Shown here in pieces: positions 8,397 to 16,970 of a stretch of DNA of 64,000 bases (position 1 is its first letter; each line of letters opens with the position of its first letter). Made by a program: the position numbers and the translations under genes. Source of the DNA: Agrobacterium rosae (lineage in GTDB: Bacteria > Pseudomonadota > Alphaproteobacteria > Rhizobiales > Rhizobiaceae); contig NZ_NXEJ01000008.1 in the NCBI RefSeq assembly GCF_002915175.1, forward strand, positions 717,096 through 781,095. Direction: 5' to 3'. The notes below the pieces were generated by a model. The model was not told where the DNA came from, searched no databases, and saw only the letters and a program-made list of their open reading frames with translations.

Positions 8397-9803
8397 ATGG
8401 ACAGACTATCTTCCTCCACGATCCTGCCGGAAAGCGTTGTCGGTCCCGCCTATGATCGCAAGGCCTTGAAGCCTGGTATCGTACATATCGGCTTGGGGGC
8501 TTTTCACCGCGCCCATCAGGCTGTGTTCACGCAAAAAGCCCTTGAGCAAAGCTTTGGTCCCTGGGGTATCGTCGCCGTCAATCTGCGCTCACCAGAACCG
8601 GTTCAAGCATTGGCCGACCAGGATGGCCTCTATTCCGTCATCGTCCGCAACGCCGAGGGCGACCGTGCTGAGGTGATCGGCGCGACGGTAGACTGGCTTT
8701 GTGCCGCTGACCGCGGCGAGGATGTTCTCAATTATCTCGCCAGCTCCGGTATTCGGGTCGTCACCCTGACCGTCAGCGAAAAGGCTTACGGACTGGACCC
8801 GGTAACGGGCGGGCTGGACCTCAAGCATCCTTCTGTTGTGGCCGATATGGCCAATCCGCACGCGCCGGTCGGAGCAATCGGCTTTCTGGTGGAAGGTCTT
8901 AGCCGACGCCGGGAAGGTGGACTTTTACCCTTCACGGTGCTGTGCTGCGATAACCTGCCATCCAATGGCCATGTGGTGCGTCGTCTGGTGCTTGACATGG
9001 CAGAGCGACGTGATCCGGAACTGGCACGGTGGATTGGCAAGGAAGGCAAGTTCCCGTGCAGCATGGTGGACCGAATTGTGCCAGCGGCGACCGATGAAAC
9101 GAGGGCGCGCGCAGCCCGCATGCTGGGTGTTGAAGACCGGCTTGCCATTGAGACAGAGCCGTTTTTGCAATGGGTGATCGAAGACGACTTCGTATCGGGT
9201 CGTCCTCAATGGGAAGCCGCGGGAGCGGTCTTTGCGCAGTCTGTCGAGCCCTATGAAAACATGAAGCTTCGATTGCTGAATGGCTCGCATACGCTGATTG
9301 CGCATTTGGGCATTCTGAACAATCTGGAATTCGTGCGGGATGTCATGGCTGTGCCGGAGTTCGTTGAGAAGGTGAAACGGCACATGGAGGCTGCTGCCAG
9401 TACGCTGGCACCGGTTCCCGGCATCGATCTTCCGTTTTACCGAAACGAATTGCTCGAGCGCTTCTCAAACCCAACTATTGCCCACCGCAATGAACAGATC
9501 GCCATGGACACCAGCCAAAAGCTGCCCCAGCGCATTCTGGCTGCCACTGTGGAAGCCTTGGCCGCGGGTAAAGATGCCACCGAGTTCGCCTATGTTGTGG
9601 CGGTGTGGATTGCATCCATTCACAAGCGTGGGGACCTCAACGACCCTCGCAAATCGGAAATACTGGCAGCAGCCAAGCATGTCGACAATACCGATCCTTC
9701 CGCGCCGTTCTTCGCTATAGAGGGATTGTTCCTGGCGGAACTGGTGAAGAATCGCAGCTGGCGGGACTTGGTCAATCGCGAGTTGGCAAAATTTGCCCTC
9801 TGA
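8397..9803 (+). CDS. uxuB: D-mannonate oxidoreductase (fructuronate reductase, mannitol dehydrogenase family)
   Basis: The 468-residue polyol-specific long-chain dehydrogenase opens with HIGLGAFHRAHQAVFTQ and continues with FTVLCCDNLPSNG, MVDRIVPAAT and MKLRLLNGSHTLIAHLG, the last containing the family's catalytic Lys-Asn-His set. It interconverts D-fructuronate and D-mannonate with NAD(H). Next to uxuA it supplies mannonate to the dehydratase. It is the last gene of the operon, with a strong terminator 20 bp downstream. Confidence 0.92.
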   Translation: MDRLSSSTILPESVVGPAYDRKALKPGIVHIGLGAFHRAHQAVFTQKALEQSFGPWGIVAVNLRSPEPVQALADQDGLYSVIVRNAEGDRAEVIGATVDWLCAADRGEDVLNYLASSGIRVVTLTVSEKAYGLDPVTGGLDLKHPSVVADMANPHAPVGAIGFLVEGLSRRREGGLLPFTVLCCDNLPSNGHVVRRLVLDMAERRDPELARWIGKEGKFPCSMVDRIVPAATDETRARAARMLGVEDRLAIETEPFLQWVIEDDFVSGRPQWEAAGAVFAQSVEPYENMKLRLLNGSHTLIAHLGILNNLEFVRDVMAVPEFVEKVKRHMEAAASTLAPVPGIDLPFYRNELLERFSNPTIAHRNEQIAMDTSQKLPQRILAATVEALAAGKDATEFAYVVAVWIASIHKRGDLNDPRKSEILAAAKHVDNTDPSAPFFAIEGLFLAELVKNRSWRDLVNRELAKFAL

Positions 9804-9823
9804 TTTTAGGGCAGGTGAGCAAC

Positions 9824-9855
9824 AAAAAACCCGGCGAAATCTCGCCGGGTTTTTT
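9824..9855. terminator. Bidirectional Rho-independent terminator
   Basis: An inverted repeat with 8-bp GC-rich arms (ACCCGGCGA-type and TCGCCGGGT) is flanked by A6 on the left and T6 on the right. It can end both the uxuB operon (+) and the convergent MHS transporter gene (-). Confidence 0.9.
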
Positions 9856-9870
9856 GTTTCATTGGGTGAG

Positions 9871-11757
9871 CTATTCCATTTTGTGGATGTCGCGATCCTT
9901 GGTTTCCGGCAGGAACAGCAAGCCGACAACCAGCGTGATGCCTGCAAAGATGATCGGATACCAGAGGCCGTAATAGATATCACCCTTGGCAGCACTCATG
10001 GCGAATGCAGTTGCGGGGAGAAGTCCGCCGAACCAGCCGTTACCGATGTGATACGGCAAGGACATGCCAGAGTAGCGGATGCGGGTCGGAAACATTTCGA
10101 CCAGCAGCGCGGCAATCGGGCCATAGACCATCGTCACGTAGATAACGAGAACGGTGAGAACCGCGATGATACCGATCCAGTTCACGGCGGCTGGATCAGC
10201 GACCATGGTAAAGGCGCCGCCGCCAGCGACCGTGTAGACGGCCATCTCGGTTGCACCATTCAACTCGGCGGGCGTCAGCAACTTGTCTGCCACCAACTTG
10301 TCGGCTGGCACCGTTTTGGCGGGCGTGGCACGCACCGCGTCTGCGTTCAGGCCAAGTTCCGGGTTTGCTGCAATGAAACCATCAAGCTTGGCAGCTGGCA
10401 CTTGAGCCGCACCACGCACGAGCGGATAGCCGCCATCGTGAAGCGCAATGTTGACCTGCTTTTGGAAGGTACGGTCGGTTGCTGCCGCATTCGCACCGGC
10501 TGCGGCGGCATCATAGCTGGTGATTGTCTTGTCACCGATCTTCACCGTCGCTGGCTGGCCAGCAGGGCCATCTACGACATCATAGGGCACTGAGTTTCTG
10601 GTCAGGAACGACGTGGCGATATCGCAGGAGGTGGTGAACTTCGCTGTGCCGGTTGGGTTGAACTGGAAGCGGCAATCTCCCGGTGCCGCGGTGACGGTTG
10701 CGCGAACCGAAGCCTGCGCCTGGGCCAGTGCAGGATTACCAGCCCATGTCAGTGCCTTGAACAGCGGGAAGTAGGTCAGCATGGCCAGAACGAGGCCCGC
10801 CATGATGATCGGCTTGCGGCCGATTTTGTCGGAAAGCCAGCCGAACAGCACGAAGAAGCCCGTACCAAGCAGAAGAGCGCAGGCGACCATGATGTTGGCC
10901 GACTGGCCGTCCACCTTCAGAATACTCTGCAGGAAGAACAAGGCGTAGAACTGGCCGGTGTACCAGACCACGGCCTGACCGATGACAGCACCGACAAGCG
11001 CGATGATAGCGATCTTGGCATTTTTCCACTGACCGAAAGCTTCGCTCAATGGTGCCTTGGAGGTCTTGCCCTCTTCCTTCATTTTCTTGAAGGCAGGCGA
11101 CTCGCTCATTTTCAGACGAATCCAGACGGAGACGCCAAGGAGAATGACGGATAGTAGGAACGGAATGCGCCAGCCCCAATCGGCAAAGGCTTCACGACCC
11201 ACCGCAAATTGCACGCCGAGAATGACGACGAGGGACAGGAAGAGACCGAGCGTCGCTGTTGTCTGGATCCATGACGTGTAATAGCCGCGACGGCCATTGG
11301 GCGCATGTTCGGCCACGTAGGTCGCCGCACCGCCATATTCGCCGCCAAGGGCCAGGCCCTGCAACATGCGCAGGAGGATGAGGATGATCGGTGCCGCGAT
11401 ACCGATCTGCGATGCATTTGGCAGAACGCCGACCAGGAAGGTTGAAAAACCCATGATCAGAATGGTGACGAGGAAGGTGTATTTGCGGCCGACGAGGTCA
11501 CCCAGTCGACCGAACACGAGTGCGCCGAACGGGCGAACGAGAAAGCCCGCAGCAAAGGCAAGAAGGGCAAAGATGTTGCGCGTCGTTTCCGGATACTGAC
11601 TAAAGAAGTTCGCGCCGATATAGATCGCCAGAGAGCCATACAGATAGAAATCATACCATTCGAAGACTGTTCCGAGAGAAGAGGCGAAAATCACCTTCTT
11701 CTCCTCACCGGTCATGGGGCGGGCCTTTTCGTTGCCCGCGATTGCTGCATTCGCCAT
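9871..11757 (-). CDS. MHS-family (MFS) metabolite:proton symporter with large loop insertion
   Basis: A 628-residue inner-membrane transporter. MFS/MHS motifs are clear: EWYDFYLYGSLA near residue 33, RPFGALVFGRLGDLVGRK at 75-92, GGEYGGAATYVAEHAP near 138 and GWLSDKIGRKP near 306. The family moves carboxylates such as citrate, shikimate or ketoglutarate, or betaine-type solutes. Unusually, residues about 338-525 form a hydrophilic insertion between TM8 and TM9, with two Cys (362 and 378) that could form a disulfide; family members are normally about 430-450 residues. ATG 11757 is chosen for its AGGAC ribosome site. Upstream in-frame codons lack family similarity. No operon partner. Confidence 0.85.
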   Translation of the reverse strand: MANAAIAGNEKARPMTGEEKKVIFASSLGTVFEWYDFYLYGSLAIYIGANFFSQYPETTRNIFALLAFAAGFLVRPFGALVFGRLGDLVGRKYTFLVTILIMGFSTFLVGVLPNASQIGIAAPIILILLRMLQGLALGGEYGGAATYVAEHAPNGRRGYYTSWIQTTATLGLFLSLVVILGVQFAVGREAFADWGWRIPFLLSVILLGVSVWIRLKMSESPAFKKMKEEGKTSKAPLSEAFGQWKNAKIAIIALVGAVIGQAVVWYTGQFYALFFLQSILKVDGQSANIMVACALLLGTGFFVLFGWLSDKIGRKPIIMAGLVLAMLTYFPLFKALTWAGNPALAQAQASVRATVTAAPGDCRFQFNPTGTAKFTTSCDIATSFLTRNSVPYDVVDGPAGQPATVKIGDKTITSYDAAAAGANAAATDRTFQKQVNIALHDGGYPLVRGAAQVPAAKLDGFIAANPELGLNADAVRATPAKTVPADKLVADKLLTPAELNGATEMAVYTVAGGGAFTMVADPAAVNWIGIIAVLTVLVIYVTMVYGPIAALLVEMFPTRIRYSGMSLPYHIGNGWFGGLLPATAFAMSAAKGDIYYGLWYPIIFAGITLVVGLLFLPETKDRDIHKME

Positions 11758-11979
11758 TCTCTGTCCTCCACAGATAATAAAATGACACATCGCATGCAGC
11801 TCTGTTCTCCCACGAGCTGCCCTGACAGTGCGATGCACCTGACCGCAGAGTGACAGAAAATTAACGAAAGTAAGAGCAATGCTTTCGGCTTATGACTTTA
11901 GTCTAATGTTGTCTGTGTGAAATGTTTGAGGTGATGGCAGCTTTGCGCGCAACGCGACGAAATTCAGACCGGTTTGCGC

Positions 11980-12007
11980 TTGACAGAAAATCGAAACACC
12001 ATAATAG
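11980..12007 (+). promoter_or_regulatory. Candidate sigma70 promoter for asd
   Basis: A perfect TTGACA (11980-11985) is followed after 16 bp by TAATAG (12002-12007). The transcript would start near 12014, giving asd a 5' leader of about 250 nt. Confidence 0.6.
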
Positions 12008-12071
12008 CTTTGCCACGAAAAGGAGCACGATTTTGATAAGACATGTCCAAGACATGGTTGTCATGCAGAAC

Positions 12072-12192
12072 CCGGCAGGATTTGCCGGTGCTCGTTCGTG
12101 CCTTGCCCACTCCATCCGAATTACGGCCAAAACGACGATTAAAACCGTCTGACGTCTCTGGCCCGCCGCTCTCTCCCCGGTATGGTCGGGGA
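12072..12192 (+). other. Structured 5' leader of asd (two hairpins)
   Basis: The 11758-12261 gap holds no convincing gene. Within the predicted leader, CCGGCA/TGCCGG (12072-12088, 5-nt loop) and CCCCG/CGGGG (12176-12192, 7-nt loop) are hairpins. A 33-codon reading frame from about 12053 covers the first, but it has no ribosome site I can see. I do not recognise a known riboswitch class. Confidence 0.35.
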
Positions 12193-12261
12193 AGAAGGAA
12201 GCCGCCGACTTGCGGGTTCCCCCTCACCAGAAACGAGGAGAGGCAGAAAGAGAGCTTAATC

Positions 12262-13296
12262 ATGGGTTTCAAAGTTGCAATCGCAGGCGCCACCGGCAAT
12301 GTCGGTCGCGAAATGCTCAATATTCTCGCTGAGCGCGGGTTTCCGGCAGATGAGGTCGTTGCATTGGCATCGGCCCGTAGCCAAGGCACTGAAGTGTCCT
12401 ATGGCGACCGCACACTCAAGGTCTCCAATATGGAGAACTACGATTTCTCCGATACCGATATCTGCCTGATGTCTGCCGGTGGCGATATTTCCAAGAAGTG
12501 GTCGCCAAAGATCGGTGCGCAGGGCTGCGTCGTCATCGATAACTCGTCCGCATGGCGCTATGATCAAGACGTTCCATTGATCGTGCCTGAGGTCAACGCC
12601 GACGCCATCGAAGGTTTCCGCAAGCGCAACATCATCGCAAACCCCAATTGCTCGACAGCGCAGCTCGTCGTTGCCTTGAAGCCTTTGCATGATGCGGCCA
12701 AGATCAAGCGCGTCGTCGTCTCCACCTACCAGTCGGTGTCAGGTGCGGGCAAGGAAGGCATGGACGAACTGTTCCAGCAGACGCGTGCCGTCTTCGTCGC
12801 CGATCCTGTCGAAACCAAGAAGTTCACCAAGCGTATCGCCTTCAACGTCATTCCGCACATCGATGTGTTCATGGAAGACGGCTACACGAAGGAAGAGTGG
12901 AAGGTTCTGGCCGAAACCAAAAAGATGCTGGACCCGAAGATCAAGGTCACCTGCACGGCCGTGCGCGTTCCTGTTTTCATCGGCCATTCGGAATCGGTCA
13001 ACATCGAATTCGAAAACGAAATCACGGCAGATCAGGCTCGCGATATCCTGCGTGAAGCTCCCGGCTGCCTCGTTATCGACAAGCATGAAGACGGTGGCTA
13101 CATCACCCCGGTCGAATGCGCTGGCGAAGACGCGACCTATATCTCGCGTATCCGCGAGGATGCGACGGTTGAAAACGGCCTGAATATTTGGGTGGTTTCC
13201 GACAATCTGCGCAAGGGTGCAGCCCTCAACGCCATTCAGATTGCCGAGCTTTTGATCAATCGCGGCCTTATCAAGCCACGCAAAGAGGCAGCTTGA
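12262..13296 (+). CDS. asd: Aspartate-semialdehyde dehydrogenase
   Basis: This 344-residue enzyme reduces aspartyl phosphate to aspartate semialdehyde with NADPH, the branch point to lysine/diaminopimelate, threonine and methionine. GATGNVGREM (residues 10-19) is the nucleotide-binding loop, NPNCST contains catalytic Cys130, and GHSESVNIEFE near 238 carries the family's catalytic His. Length and end-to-end features match proteobacterial Asd. ATG 12262 begins at the conserved MGFKVAIAGATG. It stands alone, with a long leader before it and a terminator after it. Confidence 0.97.
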   Translation: MGFKVAIAGATGNVGREMLNILAERGFPADEVVALASARSQGTEVSYGDRTLKVSNMENYDFSDTDICLMSAGGDISKKWSPKIGAQGCVVIDNSSAWRYDQDVPLIVPEVNADAIEGFRKRNIIANPNCSTAQLVVALKPLHDAAKIKRVVVSTYQSVSGAGKEGMDELFQQTRAVFVADPVETKKFTKRIAFNVIPHIDVFMEDGYTKEEWKVLAETKKMLDPKIKVTCTAVRVPVFIGHSESVNIEFENEITADQARDILREAPGCLVIDKHEDGGYITPVECAGEDATYISRIREDATVENGLNIWVVSDNLRKGAALNAIQIAELLINRGLIKPRKEAA

Positions 13297-13324
13297 TACT
13301 GTTTTTTAACAAATATTAACTATA

Positions 13325-13360
13325 ACCCGTCTATTCCACTGTGGGAACGGACGGGTTTTT
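13325..13360 (+). terminator. Rho-independent terminator after asd
   Basis: CCCGTC (13326-13331) pairs with GACGGG (13350-13355), with an inner TTCC/GGAA extension, followed by T5. It lies 30 bp after the asd stop. The remainder of the gap to 13494 shows nothing I can assign. Confidence 0.85.
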
Positions 13361-13494
13361 CAGCTGAGTTGCTTATCACGGGCAGTTTATTTGCCGGTTA
13401 TGATATCGACAGGCAGGTTGAATACCAACGACGTCTCAGTCAAGTGGTGACCGAGTTAGGGCATGATCCCAAGACATATTGAAGGCAGATTCTG

Positions 13495-14310
13495 ATGCGG
13501 GCACTAAAAGCTTTTTCCGTTGGCGCAGTCATGGTTGCCGCATTTGCGGCTACACCGGTTCTGGCGGCGCAGTGCGGTAACACATCGGCAGGCTTTGACG
13601 CCTGGGTCGGCGCGTTCAAACAGGAGGCGGCAGGTCGTGGCGTCAGCGCTTCCGTTCTCGATCGCGCATTCTCGAATGTATCCTATAACAGGCCGACAAT
13701 CAGCGCAGACCGTGGCCAGCACAGCTTCAAGCTTTCCTTCGACCAGTTCATGCAAAAGCGCGGCGGTCAGGCGATCATCTCGCGGGGCAAGGCCATGAAG
13801 AAAAACAACGCGGCCCTGTTTGCCAATATCGAACGCGCCTATGGCGTTCCCGCCGGTCCGCTTCTGGCGATCTGGGGCATGGAAACCGGCTTTGGCGGTT
13901 TCATGGGCAATCAGCATACGCTGTCTGCCGTCGCAACCCTATCCTATGACTGCCGTCGCTCGGACTACTTCACAGAACAGCTTTATGCGGCTTTGAAACT
14001 GGTTGGCAGCGGCAATTTGAGCGTAACGGCCAAGGGGGCCGCCCACGGCGAAATCGGCCAGACACAGTTCTTGCCTCTGAACGTCGTCCGTTACGGCGTC
14101 GATTTCGACCGCAACGGTCGCATTGATCTCGTCGGTTCGCGTGCCGATGCTCTCGCCTCAACCGCGAATTTTCTCGTTGGTCATGGCTGGCAGCGCGGTG
14201 CTGGATACCAGCAAGGCCAGACGAACTTCGCCGCCATTCAGGGCTGGAACGCTGCAAGCGTCTACCAGCAGGCCATCGCCTATATCGGCAAGGCTATCGA
14301 CGGCCAATAA
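13495..14310 (+). CDS. Lytic murein transglycosylase (MltB-like, periplasmic)
   Basis: The 271-residue protein has a Sec signal peptide (1-25, ending LAA) and an MltB-type glycosidase domain: FDAWVGAFKQEAAGRGVS at the mature N-terminus, then AIWGMETGFGGFMG with catalytic Glu130, and HGEIGQTQFLPLNVVRYGVDFDRNGRIDL. It cleaves peptidoglycan glycan strands to 1,6-anhydromuropeptides. It lacks a lipobox, so it is a soluble periplasmic version, and there is no C-terminal peptidoglycan-binding domain. Monocistronic, ending in a tetraloop terminator that overlaps the neighbouring gene. Confidence 0.92.
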   Translation: MRALKAFSVGAVMVAAFAATPVLAAQCGNTSAGFDAWVGAFKQEAAGRGVSASVLDRAFSNVSYNRPTISADRGQHSFKLSFDQFMQKRGGQAIISRGKAMKKNNAALFANIERAYGVPAGPLLAIWGMETGFGGFMGNQHTLSAVATLSYDCRRSDYFTEQLYAALKLVGSGNLSVTAKGAAHGEIGQTQFLPLNVVRYGVDFDRNGRIDLVGSRADALASTANFLVGHGWQRGAGYQQGQTNFAAIQGWNAASVYQQAIAYIGKAIDGQ

Positions 14311-14335
14311 TCTGGCCGCCGGATTTCAAGGTTGA

Positions 14336-14977
14336 TCAAACTTCCGGGCGGCGAAAGTCGCCCGTTTTGCTGTCCATCACCCACAATTCGCCGGTCGAAA
14401 TATCAAACCATGCACCGTGCAGCTTTACCTTGCCCGCGGTTTCCTGCGCCCTGACAAAGGGAAATGCGCGCAGGTTGCTGATGGAGTTGCGAATGGACAC
14501 CCTCTCCAAGGCTGTCTGCCGCTCGCCTGCCGTCATGACGTCGTTGCTCTGGATTTGCTCGGCAGCCGATTTGACCATGTTCATCCATTTGCCGATGAAA
14601 TCACCGGGAGACAGTGGCTCGAGATTAGGGTCGAGTGCAGCCTGAATGCCGCCGCAGCGGCCGTGGCCCATAACCACGATATCTTTGACCTTCAACACCT
14701 GCACGGCATATTCAATGGCAGCGGACGTAGCGTGGTACTGCCCGTCTGGCTCGTATGGCGGCACCATGTTGGCCACGTTTCTCATGACGAAGAGTTCTCC
14801 CGGCCCACAGTCAAAGATGGTTTCCGGTGCGGAACGGGAGTCACAACAGGCAATGATGAGGGTCTGTGGCTTTTGGCCGGTGTCCGCCAGTGCGCGGTAG
14901 CGTTCGCGCTCATCCGTGTAACGCCCGTCCATGAAGTTCTTATAGCCTTTGAGGAGGTAGTCTGGAAAATCTTTCAT
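14336..14977 (-). CDS. Beta-class carbonic anhydrase
   Basis: The 213-residue enzyme interconverts CO2 and bicarbonate. Beta-class zinc ligands are seen as Cys44-x-Asp46-x-Arg48 (ACCDSRSAPE), then His105 and Cys108 (MGHGRCGG). There is no signal peptide, so it acts in the cytoplasm. It is transcribed towards the transglycosylase gene and shares its 3' end with that gene's terminator. Confidence 0.95.
   Translation of the reverse strand: MKDFPDYLLKGYKNFMDGRYTDERERYRALADTGQKPQTLIIACCDSRSAPETIFDCGPGELFVMRNVANMVPPYEPDGQYHATSAAIEYAVQVLKVKDIVVMGHGRCGGIQAALDPNLEPLSPGDFIGKWMNMVKSAAEQIQSNDVMTAGERQTALERVSIRNSISNLRAFPFVRAQETAGKVKLHGAWFDISTGELWVMDSKTGDFRRPEV
14345..14368 (+). terminator. GAAA-tetraloop terminator of the transglycosylase gene, inside the 3' end of the carbonic anhydrase gene
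   Basis: CGGGCGGC-GAAA-GTCGCCCG gives an 8-bp stem (one G-U pair) with a GAAA loop, followed by TTTT. It is oriented for the plus-strand transglycosylase message and lies within the last codons of the convergent carbonic anhydrase gene. Confidence 0.8.
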
Positions 14978-15052
14978 GATATCGCGGTACCGCTATGCTT
15001 GAGGCTTAGCTCTAAACGAGCCCAGCGCGTTGAAAAATTCATCTTTCAGCCG

Positions 15053-15928
15053 CTATTTGCGCTTGCTGCGCATAGGATGCAAGAGATGACGCATCTGCAC
15101 CATGGCCATGGGTGTGGAAAGGCTCGACGCATCGGTTTCAAGGGTCAGTTCGTTCAACCCACGTTTCATGGTGCGCGCCAGCACCTCGAACACATTTGCG
15201 GTCGCCAATTGTAGCGCCCTTTCATCATCCATGCCCTGCAACAACCGAGCAAGGAAAAGGGCAGAGAGAAGATCGCCAAGGCCATTAGGGACATTGTCGA
15301 TTGAGCGATGCTCGGCCAGAAGCGCGTGGCGTCCACTTAAAAACAGATTGCCAATGCCACCCGCCATCATCGGTACAGCGGATGTTACCAGCATCTTCGG
15401 TGGCCCGAGTGCCAGAGCCGCGTCCATGATCTCATTGTTGGTCTCAAGTTCCGCGCCGCTCATCCAGGCCAGTTCATAGCGGTTGGGCGTCGAAACGGTG
15501 GCCAGTGGAACGAGCTCGTCACGGATGGCTTCCGCCGTTTCAATCGGCACATACAATCCGCCCTTGTCGCCCATGACGGGATCGCAGAGATAGATGAGAT
15601 CCGGATTGGCTTCTTTCATGGTGCGGATGAGGCGGGCGACGGATCGTACCTGATCGGCGCTGCCAAAATAACCGGTAAGGATGGCCCGCACCTCTCCCGA
15701 CCATTTGGAACCCGCCAAATCCTGCATGGCCTTATCGAATTCGGTGTTGTCGAACCGCAGTCGCGTTGATGGGCCATGGCCGGGATGCCAGGGCATAACG
15801 ATGGTCGGAACGGCCCAAACGGGAAAGCCCAGCGTCTCGAGCCCGAAAACAACCGCCCTGTTGCCGACGGAGCCGCGCATGACGTGGCTGGAGATGACGA
15901 TGACGGAGCCGTTTGTGTTGTCCTGCAT
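15053..15928 (-). CDS. pdxY: Pyridoxal kinase (PdxY/PdxK family)
   Basis: This 291-residue ribokinase-fold enzyme phosphorylates pyridoxal in the B6 salvage pathway. Features: VIVISSHVMRGSVGNRAVVFGLETLG at the N-terminus, TGYFGSADQV, YLCDPVMGDKGGLYV (ATP/metal site), TPNRYELAWMSG, and VPNGLGDLLSALFLARLL, in which the usual GTGD anion hole reads GLGD. ATG 15928 gives the family's usual length. An in-frame ATG at 16000 would add 24 residues without family similarity. Next to the beta-carbonic anhydrase gene in the same direction; no obvious functional link. Confidence 0.9.
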   Translation of the reverse strand: MQDNTNGSVIVISSHVMRGSVGNRAVVFGLETLGFPVWAVPTIVMPWHPGHGPSTRLRFDNTEFDKAMQDLAGSKWSGEVRAILTGYFGSADQVRSVARLIRTMKEANPDLIYLCDPVMGDKGGLYVPIETAEAIRDELVPLATVSTPNRYELAWMSGAELETNNEIMDAALALGPPKMLVTSAVPMMAGGIGNLFLSGRHALLAEHRSIDNVPNGLGDLLSALFLARLLQGMDDERALQLATANVFEVLARTMKRGLNELTLETDASSLSTPMAMVQMRHLLHPMRSKRK

Positions 15929-16062
15929 GGCGTACTCATTCAACTTGGTAGCAGCAACGGCTTCCACTTGACGCCATCGACTGCGTGATCGGTCCGTCAT
16001 GGCACATCGTGCCGCCGCTTTCCACTGCTATGTGTGGTATCACCATGCGCAACTGGCTTGGT

Positions 16063-16710
16063 TTATTTCGCGGCGCGTTCCAGTGCCTTCAGCACGGTGC
16101 GTTCGGAAAGGGTCAGATAAAGCTCCATCTGGGTCGCTGCCTCTGTCACCTGACCCTTTTCGACAAGATTGAGAATCTGCTCGTTCATGTCGACGAAAGG
16201 GGAATGCAACTGCTCCGGGTCGTTCAACAGCCCGAAGCTGAGACGAAGCTCGGCAGCGACGCGGGCATAGAAATCGCTGAGCCGGCTGCTGTCCGACAAG
16301 TCGACCACGGCGGCGTGAAACCTCATATTGGCGCTACCGACTTCCCGCCACTGGCGTTGATCGCGTTGCGACTTGGCGTATTCAACCGCCTCACGCATGT
16401 TCGATGTTGCCGGATGTTTGGGCCACGCCTGACGCAGCGCGCCACACTCCAGCATGCGTCGGACCCGGTAGATATCTATGATCTGATCCGTGCTGGGCGT
16501 GGAGACGAAAACGCCGCGATTGGCTTCGTGTCGCAGCAGGCCGTCTTTGGTCAAAAGCCGGAAGGCTTCCCGCAGGGAGTTGCGCGATACATCCAGACGC
16601 TCGCTGAACGCCGCTTCGGATATTCGTTGCCCTGGCGTCAGGGCGCCGGTAATCAGAAGATCGCGAATGTCTCTGGCCACGCGATCCGCAAGCGGCAGGG
16701 ATTCCGTCAT
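16063..16710 (-). CDS. GntR-family (FCD) regulator of the pyroglutamate/carboxylase operon
   Basis: A 215-residue regulator. The N-terminal winged helix (PLADRVARDIRDLLITGAL, RISEAAFSERLDVSRNSLREAFRLL, GVFV) precedes an FCD domain with candidate ligand His in NMRFHAAVVDLS. ATG 16710 is preferred because AGGAAGAG lies 6 bp upstream; longer in-frame starts (16734 and 16860) have poor ribosome sites. The gene diverges from the NRAMP-PxpABC-carboxylase operon, a position corresponding to that of KipR in the Bacillus kip operon, although KipR is IclR-type. The palindromes at 16883-16904 are likely operator sites. Confidence 0.85.
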   Translation of the reverse strand: MTESLPLADRVARDIRDLLITGALTPGQRISEAAFSERLDVSRNSLREAFRLLTKDGLLRHEANRGVFVSTPSTDQIIDIYRVRRMLECGALRQAWPKHPATSNMREAVEYAKSQRDQRQWREVGSANMRFHAAVVDLSDSSRLSDFYARVAAELRLSFGLLNDPEQLHSPFVDMNEQILNLVEKGQVTEAATQMELYLTLSERTVLKALERAAK

Positions 16711-16882
16711 GACATTCTCTTCCTGGGAACTCATTCGCAGTCCATCTTTGAGGCGCGGTGTCCCGTGCACCGTCGATGAAGCTGGCAATATCACAAATAT
16801 TGAGCGTCGCAGGTAAAAATCGTGCTTATTTTTAGTCCATAAGCGCCAAAGATTACGCAAATTGAAAGAACGATATAATTTT

Positions 16883-16904
16883 ATTGTTCAACAATATTGA
16901 CAAT
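16883..16904. promoter_or_regulatory. Candidate operator: palindrome ATTGTTCAACAAT plus adjacent ATTGACAAT
   Basis: ATTGTT-C-AACAAT (16883-16895) is a perfect 13-bp palindrome and is followed immediately by ATTG-A-CAAT (16896-16904). Both share the ATTG/CAAT half-site in the control region between the GntR gene and the transporter gene. The overlapping TTGACA at 16898 may also be a -35 box, which would suit repression. Confidence 0.55.
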
Positions 16905-16970
16905 TTTGTAGATGCCGCCAAGATCGGTCCAAAGCATCCGCGAGGGGCGGAGCGTGATAGGAGAAAATCC

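Noticed and set aside
12053-12152. 33-codon leader peptide upstream of asd
   Set aside because: No ribosome site and no run of regulatory amino acid codons, so attenuation by a leader peptide is unsupported.
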